Positions 40,401-50,904 of a DNA stretch of 64,000 nucleotides are shown here, in pieces (position 1 is the stretch's first letter; each line of letters opens with the position of its first letter). Position numbers and translations under genes: made by a program. A model generated the notes under the pieces. The model was not told the origin of the DNA. It worked only from the letters and a program-made list of their open reading frames with translations, and made no database searches. The stretch comes from Bugula neritina. Lineage: Eukaryota > Bryozoa > Gymnolaemata > Cheilostomatida > Bugulidae. The DNA lies in assembly GCA_964035545.1 (NCBI GenBank), contig OZ037773.1, positions 10,764,251 through 10,828,250 on the forward strand, written 5' to 3'.

Positions 40401-43400
40401 ACTATGTTAGCATAGTATAATACAGAATAGTATGTTAGCATAGTATAATACAGAGTACTATGTTAGCATAGTATAATACAGAGTACTATGTTAGCATAGT
40501 ATAATACAGAGTACTATGTTAGCATAGTATAATACAGAGTACTATGTTAGCATAGTATAATACAGAGTACTATGTTAGCATAGTATAATACAGAGTACTA
40601 TGTTAGCATAGTATAATACAGAGTACTATGTTAGCATAGTATAATACAGAATAGTATGTTAGCATAGTATAATACAGAATACTATGTTAGCATAGTATAA
40701 TACAGAGTACTATGTTAGCATAGTATAATACAGAATAGTATGTTAGCATAGTATAATACAGAGTACTATGTTAGCATAGTATAATACAGAGTACTATGTT
40801 AGCATAGTATAATACAGAATAGTATGTTAGCATAGTATAATACAGAGTACTATGTTAGCATAGTATAATACAGAGTACTATGTTAGCATAGTATAATACA
40901 GAATAGTATGTTAGCATAGTATAATACAGAGTACTATGTTAGCATAGTATAATACAGAATAGTATGTTAGCATAGTATAATACAGAGTACTATGTTAGCA
41001 TAGTATAATACAGAGTACTATGTTAGCATAGTATAATACAGAGTACTATGTTAGCATAGTATAATACAGAGTACTATGTTAGCATAGTATAATACAGAGT
41101 ACTATGTTAGCATAGTATAATACAGAGTACTATGTTAGCATAGTATAATACAGAGTACTATGTTAGCATAGTATAATACAGAGTACTATGTTAGCATAGT
41201 ATAATACAGAATACTATGTTAGCATAGTATAATACAGAATACTATGTTAGCATAGTATAATACAGAGTACTATGTTAGCATAGTATAATTCAGAGTACTA
41301 TGTTAGCATAGTATAATACAGAGTACTATGTTAGCATAAGTATAATAGTGTGTTATGTTATTAAAGCATCACAGTAATACTCTGTATATACTCTCTCGCT
41401 AACTGTTGTAACAGAAAAGGGCGGAGTTCTCAAAGTTAGATAAGAATGAGAAAGAGATTCATACGGAGCCTCTTATTGAAGGAAGTAAAACTATGAGGAG
41501 TCGAAAACAGCTCAGTCAGATTATTGACACGACTTTACTGAAGTGTTACCTTGAGGTATACTTACTGCAGATTATCTCTTCTATACTTACTGCAGATTAT
41601 CTCTTCTATACTTACTGCAGATTATCTCTTCTATACTTACTGCAGATTATCTCTACTATACTTACTGCAGATTATCTCTTCTATACTTACTGCAGATTAT
41701 CTCTTCTATACTTACTGCAGATTATCTCTTCTATACTTACTGCAGATTATCTCTTCTATACTCACTGCAGATTATCTCTACTATACTTACTGCAGATTAT
41801 CTCTACTATACTTACTGCAGATTATCTCTTCTATACTTACTGCAGATTATCTCTTCTATACTTACTGCAGATTATCTCTTCTATACTTACTGCAGATTAT
41901 CTCTTCTATACTTACTGCAGATTATCTCTACTATACTTACTGCAGATTATCTCTTCTATACTTACTGCAGATTATCTCTTCTATACTTACTGCAGATTAT
42001 CTCTACTATACTTACTGCAGATTATCTCTTCTATACTCACTGCAGATTATCTCTGTAGATCTGCAGATTATCTCTTTAGATAAATGACGCTTTGGTTGCC
42101 CCTCTGCTCAGACTGAAAGACAATTTCTGTCACATTGAGGAGAGTGAGACGGTGTTGAGGGCCAACGGCAAACTGGATGAGCTCATCATTCTCTACGAGA
42201 CGAAACAACTGCATGAGAAAGGTGGGAAACTTGTTATATGTTAGTGATATACTTGTAATATGTTAGTAATATACTTGTAATATGTTAGTAATATACTTGT
42301 TATATGTTAGTAATATACTTGTTATATGTTAGTAATATACTTGTTATATGTTAGTAATATACTTGTTATATGTTAGTAATATACATGTTATATGTTAGTA
42401 ATATACTTGTTATATGTTAGTAATATACATGTTATATGTCAGTAATATACTTGTTATATGCTATTAGTTGAAATATTTTAGCCCTGAACCTGCTGCTTCA
42501 ACAGTCTCAGTCAACTAATGCTCCGAGCTCCCTTCGAGGCGTTGAAAGAACTGTAGACTATCTACAGAAGTTGGATAGAACTCAGTCTAAGATCATCTTT
42601 AACTACTCTGTGTGGGTGATGAAAGCAGATCCTGAGAAAGGTCTTTCTGTGAGTTATAATACTTGTTATACATATCATATATTAGCTACTATTACTTGCT
42701 ATACATATCATATACCAGCTACTATTACTTGTTATACATATCATATATTAGCTACTATTACTTGTTATACATATCATATATCAACTACTATTACTTGTTA
42801 TACATATCATATATCAGCTACTATTACTTGTTATACATATCATATATTAGCTACTATTACTTGTTATACATATCATATATCAACTACTATTACTTGTTAT
42901 ACATATCATATATCAGCTACTATTACTTGTTATACATATCATATATTAGCTACTATTACTTGTTATACATATCATATATCAACTACTATTACTTGCTATA
43001 CATATCATATATCAACTACTATTACTTGTTATACATATCATATATTAGCTACTATTACTTGCTATACATATCATATATCATATATTAGCTACTATTACTT
43101 GTTATACATATCATATATCAACTACTATTACTTGCTATACATATCATATATCAACTACTATTACTTGTTATACATATCATATATTAGCTACTATTACTTG
43201 CTATACATATCATATATCAGCTACTATTACTTGTTATACATATCATATATTAGCTACTATTACTTGTTATACATATCATATATCAACTACTATTACTTGC
43301 TATACATATCATATATCAGCTACTATTACTTGCTATACATATCATATATCAGCTACTATTACTTGCTATACATATCATATATCAGCTACTAATACTTGCT

Positions 43401-45799
43401 ATACATATCATATATCAGCTACTATTACTTGTTATACATATCATATATTAGCTACTATTACTTGTTATACATATCATATATCAGCTACTATTACTTGTTA
43501 TACATATCATATATCAGCTAATTATCTTATATTGTATACCACGTCTCTTGGTTGTACAGATATTCACAGATGAGTTGCTGGAAAAGGAGCAGAGACTTCC
43601 TGTTGAAAAAGTTGTTTCATTTCTCCAAAATCTTGAGAATGGCAATAAACTTGTTCTCCATTATCTGGTGAGTTTTTTCTTTCTCTTTCTCTCTTTCCCC
43701 CCCTCTCTCTCTCTCCCCCTCCCCCTCCCCCTCCCCCTCCCCCTCTCTCCTTCTCTCCCTCTCTCTCGTTATAGTTCATCTACATTTGTTTTCCTGGCAT
43801 AATATAATATATTATATAATGTGTAATATAATATCTTAACTACTTTAGAAACATGTTGTCATTGAATGGCGAGAAACAAACAGTGAATACCATGACCAGT
43901 TGGTGAATTCTTACAGAGAGGAGATAACTCCTATGTTAGCAGAGTATATATCTAGTCTACCAGAAGGTATAGTAAATGTAGTAATATATATTAGTATATA
44001 GCTATGATATTGGCAGAGTATATATAATATACTCATATATATATATACAATGTAGGCCAGTCTCCAGCCCCTGCAGGTTCAGAGGAAGGTGAACTAGGTG
44101 ATCTGAGAGCACAACTCCTACACTTCCTTGATGTTTCTAAATTCTACAGAGCAAATCAACTGATTCGGCGTTTCCCATATGAATGTACGTAATAATATAA
44201 TAATATATGAATGTACGTAATAATATAATAATATATGAATGTACGTAATAATATAATAATATATGAATGTACGTAATAATATAATAATATATGAATGTAT
44301 GTAATAATATACTAATATGTGAATGTACGTAATATAATAAAATACGAATACTAATATATAAATATAGTGTATATTATGTTGGAAGCAGATTTCCACGAAG
44401 AGAGAGCCGTGCTGTTGGGTAGATGTGGACACCATAAACAGGCTCTGTTCATATACGTTCACATTCTACAGAGAATGGAGATGGCAGAGGAGTATTGTAG
44501 ACAGTATTATAAGAAAGATGTGTCTGGCGATTGTGATGTGAGCTTTTCATAATATCTATGCCGTAGTAGTAATATAATACGCATATATACTGTACTAGTA
44601 ATATAGTAATATAATACGCGTATATACTGTACTAGTAATATAGTAATATAATACACATATATACTGTAGTATAATAATATAATAATATATTACAGGTGTA
44701 CGTACACCTACTCAGCTACTATCTCAGACCACTGGATTCCTTGGTGGATGCCAGACAGCTATACGGCCCTCACTATGGCCTCCAGGATACGCAGCAGAAT
44801 CACGCTGCCGCTTTGAAGATATTGAAACAACACGCAGGCAAAGTTGACAGTAGAAAAGTTCTTGACTTGATACCAGATGACTTTCCTCTCTCCCACTTAC
44901 TTCCCTACCTGGAGAGTATTATAGAGAAGGGAGAGATCCAGAAGAGAGAGAACCTGGTTCTACGTAACCTCCTTCACTCTGAGAAACTTACAGTGAGTTC
45001 CTATATGTACTGTACTATACTGTAGTATACTCTGTACTATATATATACTATACTACACACTGTACTATACTGTAGTATATACTGTACTACACACTGTACT
45101 ATACACTGTACTATACTGTAGTATACTCTGTACTATATACACTGTACTATACACACTGTAGTATACACTGTACTATACACTGTACTATACTGTAGTATAC
45201 ACTGTACTACACACTGTACTATACACTGTAATATACACTGTACTATACACTGTACTATAAAAATGTAATAGTGTGTTGTTGGAGTTATCTATTCATGCTG
45301 ATGTTTACAGATTGAAAGGTCAAGGATAATGTGTGAAAGGGTGAAGTTTGTGGTGACGGAGAAAAGCACTTGCTTTGTGTGTCAAAATAAGATTAGTACC
45401 AGGTACCAGATATATGCATAGTATACTATCTAGTATAGTATACTATACTATCTAGCATGTATACTATACTACTATCTAGTGTGTATACTACACTATCTAG
45501 TATGTATACTATACTATCTAGCATGTATACTATACTATCTAGTATGTATACTATACTATCTAGTATAGTATATTATACTATCTAGTATGTATACTATACT
45601 ATCTAGTATGTATACTATACTATCTAGTGCGTATACTACACTATCTAGTGTGTATACTATACTACCATCTAGTGCGTGTACTAGTACTAGTATACTAGCC
45701 TATACTACACTGTATATTTGCAGCTCCTTTGTGAGACATTCCCAGAATTCCTTGGCACATTTAAGTTGCCTTGACAGCAAGGCTATGGATGTCGGCTGA
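34410..45799 (+). CDS. VPS39: HOPS complex subunit VPS39 (Vam6/TLP)
   Basis: HOPS tethering subunit that links Rab7-positive late endosomes and lysosomes before fusion. Eighteen exons: 34410-34482, 35528-35590, 36097-36317, 37113-37322, 37410-37552, 37791-37949, 38637-38757, 40007-40294, 41415-41555, 42080-42221, 42482-42648, 43560-43667, 43849-43966, 44056-44184, 44368-44537, 44696-44992, 45311-45402, 45724-45799. They give 905 residues (human about 886). The start MHEAYQTTSIIDKLP matches the family. A CNH-type beta-propeller covers roughly residues 1-300 (with LPRFVEIRTIEPRHMIQ). Helical repeats follow: DPSHVIGLYSDLLP, QIIDTTLLKCYLE, NDALVAPLLRL, LGRCGHHKQALFIYVHIL and AEEYC. A C-terminal Cys motif, STCFVCQNKI, is in the last two exons. 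All junctions keep phase. AATAAA at 46186-46191 is a likely polyadenylation signal. Nearly every intron is an array, and introns 6 and 14 are built from copies of the exon end plus donor. Confidence 0.96.
35645..36065 (+). repeat. 14-bp minisatellite in VPS39 intron 2
   Basis: About 29 copies of acagtatatagtat, with occasional extra ta and single-base variants (tgac, tggg). Confidence 0.93.
36318..37100 (+). repeat. 12-bp minisatellite in VPS39 intron 3
   Basis: About 64 copies of actgtaatatac, with acgg, actat and agtat variants. The intron starts AG|gtactga and the next exon starts ag|GTACTGA. Confidence 0.93.
37600..37770 (+). repeat. Short TA-rich repeats in VPS39 intron 5
   Basis: Irregular copies of tgatatattactaatatat before exon 6. 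Confidence 0.75.
37933..38636 (+). repeat. 49-bp array of the exon 6 splice junction, VPS39 intron 6
   Basis: The last 17 bases of exon 6 (attctctctcac.ccag) plus the donor gtacatgtg and about 25 intron bases recur every 49 bp. GT sites lie at 37950, 37999, 38048 and so on to 38587 (14 in all). The next copy, mutated to ctctctcacatacag, is the 3' splice site of exon 7. Confidence 0.96.
38768..39990 (+). repeat. 29-bp minisatellite in VPS39 intron 7
   Basis: About 42 units with core acagtaatatacactatatc; each contains an acceptor-like attacag. Confidence 0.95.
40305..41340 (+). repeat. 28-bp minisatellite in VPS39 intron 8
   Basis: About 37 units with core agagtactatgttagcatag; the few variants have gaatag or gaatac. 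Confidence 0.95.
41556..42057 (+). repeat. 25-bp minisatellite in VPS39 intron 9
   Basis: About 20 units with core cttactgcagattatctctt. Each includes the acceptor-like tactgcag, and the true acceptor (attatctctttag) derives from a unit. Confidence 0.95.
42230..42460 (+). repeat. 22-bp minisatellite in VPS39 intron 10
   Basis: About ten units with core gttatatgttagtaatatac. Confidence 0.94.
42655..43520 (+). repeat. 33-bp minisatellite in VPS39 intron 11
   Basis: About 26 units with core tactattacttgttatacat and variants atcagc, attagc and atcaac. All three variants alternate in blocks. Confidence 0.95.
43670..43770 (+). repeat. Pyrimidine-rich tract in VPS39 intron 12
   Basis: Low-complexity (ct)n/(ccccct)n run right after the donor of exon 12. 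Confidence 0.9.
44177..44345 (+). repeat. 28-bp array of the exon 14 splice junction, VPS39 intron 14
   Basis: The end of exon 14 with its donor, atatgaat|gtacgt, recurs every 28 bp. GT sites are at 44185, 44213, 44241 and 44269, with weaker copies at 44297 and 44325. Confidence 0.92.
45005..45260 (+). repeat. Irregular TA/CTG-type repeats in VPS39 intron 16
   Basis: Many copies of tatactgtactatacactg-like units of variable length. Confidence 0.85.
45405..45700 (+). repeat. About 24-bp repeat in VPS39 intron 17
   Basis: About a dozen copies of ctatctagtatgtatactat with variable spacing. Confidence 0.88.
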
Positions 45800-45814
45800 T
45801 GCAAAACTAGCAAA

Positions 45815-45885
45815 AGAGCACCTGCCGGGTACAGAGCACCTGCCAGGTACAGAGCACCTGCCAGGTACAGAGCACCTGCTGAGTA
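45815..45885 (+). repeat. 18-bp repeat in VPS39 3' UTR
   Basis: Four copies of gagcacctgccaggtaca just after the stop codon. Confidence 0.93.
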
Positions 45886-46185
45886 CCTATTGATATTTAT
45901 TCTCACTGCATACTAACCTAAGAAGACTGGTATATATACTTCTACTGACTATCTTACTCAGTTATACTGTAGACTAGCCTGTACTATCTCCCTCTACAGT
46001 TAGATCACCTGCTCAACACCTGTTAGACCAGTCTAATACTTACTATCATATTTATCTGTCAATGATGGTTCCAGTGTGTTTTGTTTCATTCAACAATACA
46101 CTGTCAGCTTCTGTATCAATATTTATTCTGATTGTTTAATTGTATCACATTTCAATATATTTTTATTTAGACACAATTTTTATTG

Positions 46186-46191
46186 AATAAA
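46186..46191 (+). terminator. Candidate VPS39 polyadenylation signal
   Basis: AATAAA about 390 bp after the stop codon. On the minus strand 46162-46167 also reads AATAAA and could serve the convergent coiled-coil gene. Confidence 0.5.
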
Positions 46192-46251
46192 GAAATTTAT
46201 ACATTAAATATTCAGTGTACATCTAGCGACTTGGTGGCACGGAAATGCTAA

Positions 46252-46414
46252 CATCACTTCAACAGAGGGCGTGTCTTGTTTCCTGTCATATGTGGTGTAC
46301 TGTTATATCACTTCAACAGAGGGTGTGTCTTGTTTCCTTTCATATGTAATGTACTGTTATATCACTTCAACAGAGGGCGTGTCTTGTTTCCTGTCATATG
46401 CGATGTACTGTTAC
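46252..46414. repeat. About 54-bp repeat overlapping the 3' end of the coiled-coil gene
   Basis: Three copies with core atcacttcaacagagggcgt. The copy at 46361-46414 encodes the last residues and stop codon of the minus-strand gene; the other two lie downstream in its 3' UTR. Confidence 0.93.
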
Positions 46415-47354
46415 GAACTTTCTCTTTCTGGAGATAAATATCGGTGAGAGACGTGCACAAGTGTTGCACTCTCTTTATTCTGCTTCGAGTCCCGTATTGC
46501 ATTGCCAATTCTCGTCTTTTCTTTCTCTCTTCATACTGAGCTATGGATATGTCGGTGACTGCTGGTTTCCTCTTCTTTGGCTTTGAAGGGTAGATTCTGG
46601 GCAGTTTGTAGAACTCGTCTATCAACTCACAGAGGTTTGCTGCTCCATCCAGGTTGGCTGCTCTTACTACAGGTGGTAGTGACAGTTTATCTTGCTTAGC
46701 TTGTCTTATGTTGGCTAGGATTGCCCCAAACCCTTTCTTCTTCCCAATAATGTTCACGACGTTTGTTGCTTTTATTATCTCAGGCTGGGTACATTGACCT
46801 GTTAACAATTCCATTTTCCTGTCATTTGCAGCTATTTCCTTTTGCACCTGCATCTCCAGTTTATTGAGTTGTTCAATGGCAGCTGCAAGATTAGTATGTA
46901 TGTAGTAGTTAGTATTACAAGGTGAGTATACACATAGTAGTTAGTATACATATAGTAGTTAGTATACACATACATTATATTCTACCTTCTTTATGTCTGA
47001 CTCTGCCATTGCGAGTGTGCTGAATATCTTGACGTATCTTATTCAACTCTGCATGCTTCAACCTCTGTTCTTGCTGGAGAGTTGAAGATATTGAGTTTAC
47101 TGTCTCCACTAAACTCTTGGTCTTAGACTGCACATCCTACAAGGTCAAACACCAGCAATGCAAACACTTATACTCTGTATTAGCCTGTGTTCTAGAAAGT
47201 AGCTCTACGAGTTAGCGCTCACCAACAACCCTCCTCTAATCTGTACTTTCTCTAATTCTATATTGTTTGCCCTCACTTTCTGCTCCTTGTTAAACATAGC
47301 CAACTGCCTTTGCAGTTCCCTCTTTTGTCTCACAGACCTGTTGTAGTTCTCCAT
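46362..47354 (-). CDS. Uncharacterised coiled-coil protein
   Basis: I do not recognise this family. Exons 47354-47223, 47136-46986 and 46882-46362 join in phase into 267 residues. The first about 145 residues are Lys/Glu/Gln/Arg-rich with heptad-like spacing (RQKRELQRQLAMFNKEQKV, LQQEQRLKHAELNKIRQDI, IEQLNKLEMQVQKEIAAND), so a coiled coil is likely. A more ordered part follows (KKKGFGAILANIRQAKQDK, AANLCELIDEFYKLPRIY), then a basic KPKKRKPA stretch that could be a nuclear or microtubule-binding signal, and a basic tail. No signal peptide or membrane segment was seen. The gene is tail to tail with VPS39. The final residues and the stop lie in a tandem repeat unit. Gene structure is well supported; function is unknown. 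Confidence 0.8.
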
Positions 47355-48983
47355 GCTCTTCTCTCACTCCCCTCTGATATAGACTACTATATAAACCCCA
47401 ACGTATCTCACCTGTTAGGTGAACAGATAAACAGCACAAATAGTTTGTTAATCTCGTAGATCATCTGTTACTTAAGATCATTGTTTAATCTTGTATGTAA
47501 TATAATCAATAATGTAATCAATATTGAGTCAATTTAATCAATAATGTAATCAATATTGTAGTTAAGGATATCTGTTTTATATTCTTCTCTTGAGGTGTCA
47601 TCGGTTGATCATACATTCAGACAAACGGTCCTGCTTTATCAAAGAGATTTCTTATTGTCTACTGCTTTTATTTTACCAGATTATCATATAGCAGCTTTTA
47701 ACAACACAAATCTATTTGCTTGCTGATTAGCAACTGTGCCCTTCTTTCACTCAATAACATAGCCCTTTAGTATATAGTAATATAGCCCTTCTTTCACTCA
47801 ATAACATAGCCCTTTAGTATATAGTAATATAGCCCTTCTTTCACTCAATAACATAGCCCTTTAGCATATAGTAATATAACCCTTTAGCATATAGTAATAT
47901 AACCCTTTAGCATATAGTAATATAACCCTTTAACATATAGTAATATAACCCTTTAGCATATAGTAATATAACCCTTTAGCATATAGTAATATAACCCTTT
48001 AGTATATAGTAATATAGCCCTTTAGCATATAGTAATATAACCCTTTAGCATATAGTAATATAACCCTTTAGCATATAGTAATATAGCCCTTTAGCATATA
48101 GTAATATAACCCTTTAGCATATAGTAATATAACCCTTTAGCATATAGTAATATAGCCCTTTAGCATATAGTAATATAGCCCTTTAGCATATAGTAATATA
48201 ACCCTTTAGCATATAGTAATATAACCCTTTAGCATATAGTAATATAACCCTTTAGCATATAGTAATATAACCCTTTAGCATATAGTAATATAACCATTTA
48301 GCATATAGTAATATAATCCTTTAGCATATAGTAATATAACCCTTTAGCATATAGTAATATAACCCTTTAGCATATAGTAATATAATCCTTTAGTATATAG
48401 TAATATAGTCCTTTAGTATATAGTAATATAATCCTTTAGCATATAGTAATATAGCCCTTTAGCATATAGTAATATAAATATCACAGCAGCTGTGTTATTT
48501 GCAGATCTTCCTATTGCACTCATCTACCAGTATATTTCACACAAAGTTGTGTTGGAGTATCTCGTGTCATACACGTACACACTGTATCTGTACTAGTACA
48601 CATTTACTTGTATATGGTGTATTCCATCATACTCTACCGCATTCAATGTGAACAGCATTTAGCTTGGCATTGAGATATACAGGAGAGAAAAGTTACCCAA
48701 CAGTCGTAAGCCTAAGTGGAGTCAACATACTATAGCTGGAAAGGCAGAACCTGATTGAGTTGGTAATTTTGAATCTGATTAGTTCTCATTGAATAAAAAT
48801 ATCTTATGAATAATGTTTTGATAATATAAGTAATGTGAATATATGATATTATATGTCATATGATTATATTATAGGTCATGTGAATATATTATGTTATATG
48901 TCATGTGAATATGATTATATTATAGGTCATGTGAATATATTGTATTATAGGTTATGTGATTATATCTTGAGCTAGCTGATAAC
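47355..48983. other. Intergenic DNA between coiled-coil gene and DEG/ENaC gene
   Basis: The divergent promoters of the two genes should lie here. Most of it is the 23-bp array at 47755-48475; the remainder is AT-rich. Several gtcatgtgaatat copies lie near 48860-48960. Confidence 0.6.
47755..48475. repeat. 23-bp intergenic minisatellite
   Basis: About 30 copies of ctttagcatatagtaatata plus a cc-containing end. The first three copies carry an extra ttctttcactcaataacata. Confidence 0.94.
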
Positions 48984-50526
48984 ATGGCACACAATGAAAC
49001 ATTCAATTTCGAATACAACTCCAGTAGGGAATACAACTCTGGTAGAGAATACAACTCCAGTACAAAACACAACTCTGGTAGAGAATACAACTCCAGTACG
49101 AAACACAACTCTGGTAGAGAATACAACTCTAGTGTAAAACACAACTCTGGTAGAGAATACAACTCCAGTACGAAACACAAATTCATCCCTTCAACTTTCT
49201 CAGCTGCAACTTGTAGACCCAGATATAAAATCTACAACCCTGAGGTGTGTTCATATTTACAATACTGTGTGGCGTCACAATGTTTACTCTATTACTACTG
49301 TGTGGCGTCACAATGTTTACTCTATTACTACTGTGTGGTGTCACAATGTTTACTCTATTACTACTGTGTGGTGTCACAATGTTTACTCTATTATTCCTGT
49401 GGTGTCACTATGTTTACTCTATTATTCCTGTGGTGTCACAGTATTTACTCTATTACTACTGTGTGGCGTCACAGTATTCACTCTATTATTCCTGTATGGT
49501 GTCACAATGTTTTAGGGTATAGAAAGTACTAACCTAACTTACGGAAGACTTACGGCAGCGTTCCTTTCTAGAACTGGTGGGTTTGGATACCCTGAAATAC
49601 TGGACTCTAAAAGTATGTCCTACTTTAGAGGACTTGTGCCTCTGTCTAACACTTGTGTTGTGTGTCATGTCTTATAGCACTTGTGTTGTGTGTCATGTCT
49701 TATAGCACTTGTGTTGTGTGTCATGTCTTATAGCACTTGTGTTGTGTGTCATGTCTTATAGTACTTGTGTTGTGTGCCATGTTTTATAGCACCTGTGTTG
49801 TGTGTCATGTCTTATAGCACTTGTGTTGTGTGTCATGTCTTATAGCACTTGTGTTGTGTGTCATGTCTTATAGTACTTGTGTTGTGTGCCATGTCTTATA
49901 GCACCTGTGTTGTGTGTCATGTCTTATAGCATCTGTGTTGTGGCTTATAGCACCTGTGTTGTGTCTTATAGCACTTGTGTTGTGTGTCATGTCTTATAGC
50001 ACTTGTGTTGTGTGTCATGTCTTATAGCACCTGTGTTGTGTGTCATGTCTTATAGCATCTGTGTTGTGTGTCATGTCTTATAGCACTTGTGTTGTGTGTC
50101 ATGTCTTATAGCACTTGTGTTGTGTGTCATGTCTTATAGCACCTGTGTTGTGTGTCATGTCTTATAGCATCTGTGTCATGTCTTATAGCACCTGTGTTGT
50201 GTGTCATGTCTTATAGCATCTGTGTTGTGTGTCATGTCTTATAGCACTTGTGTTGTGTGTCATGTCTTATAGCATCTGTGTTGTGGCTTATAGCAACTGT
50301 GTTGTGTGTCATGTCTTATAGCACTTGTGTTGTTTGTCATTGTGCATTGTGGGAAAGTTAAATACTGACTCATTTTAACCAGCATAATGAGCTTCACACT
50401 AAAATAATGTATTCAACAATGTACCAAGAGAAGAATTCGCTAAATATTTATCACGATATTAAATAAGGCATTTATGAGATATTTTCCTTTCTTATTTAAT
50501 ACATAGTACATCAGATCGTATATAAT

Positions 50527-50564
<38 letters not shown>

Positions 50565-50817
50565 AAATGAGTGTTTATAAAACGTTACTAGAGTGCTCTA
50601 TAGAAATAAATCTAGAGCGTAAACATTAGAAGAAGTAAAATGAGATTTGATTAATATAATGGCATTTATTACTAGTAGTTTCGTACACAAGAACGATGTG
50701 CACTCGTCAGATAAATTAGCCACTAGTGGCTAATTTATCTGACGAGTGCACATCGTTCTTGTGTACGAAACTACTAGTAATAAATGCCATTATATTAATC
50801 AAATCTCATTTTACTTC

Positions 50818-50904
<87 letters not shown>

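Larger units (their letters stand above)
50625..50824. mobile_element. Perfect 200-bp palindrome carrying hammerhead ribozymes (probable retroelement remnant)
   Basis: Bases 50625-50724 are the exact reverse complement of 50725-50824 with no spacer; the centre is ccact|agtgg. Each arm holds one hammerhead motif. Penelope-like elements and retrozymes carry type-I hammerheads in their terminal repeats, so this is probably two inverted terminal-repeat fragments. No reverse transcriptase was seen in the flanks. Confidence 0.8.

Noticed and set aside
40305-41340. CRISPR-like regular array
   Set aside because: Units are contiguous with no unique spacers, the genome is eukaryotic, and the array fills an intron.
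41493-42087. Continuation of VPS39 exon 9 through the 25-bp array as coding sequence
   Set aside because: Homology stops at CYLE|gtatac and resumes at INDALVAPLLRL after 42080, so the array is intronic.
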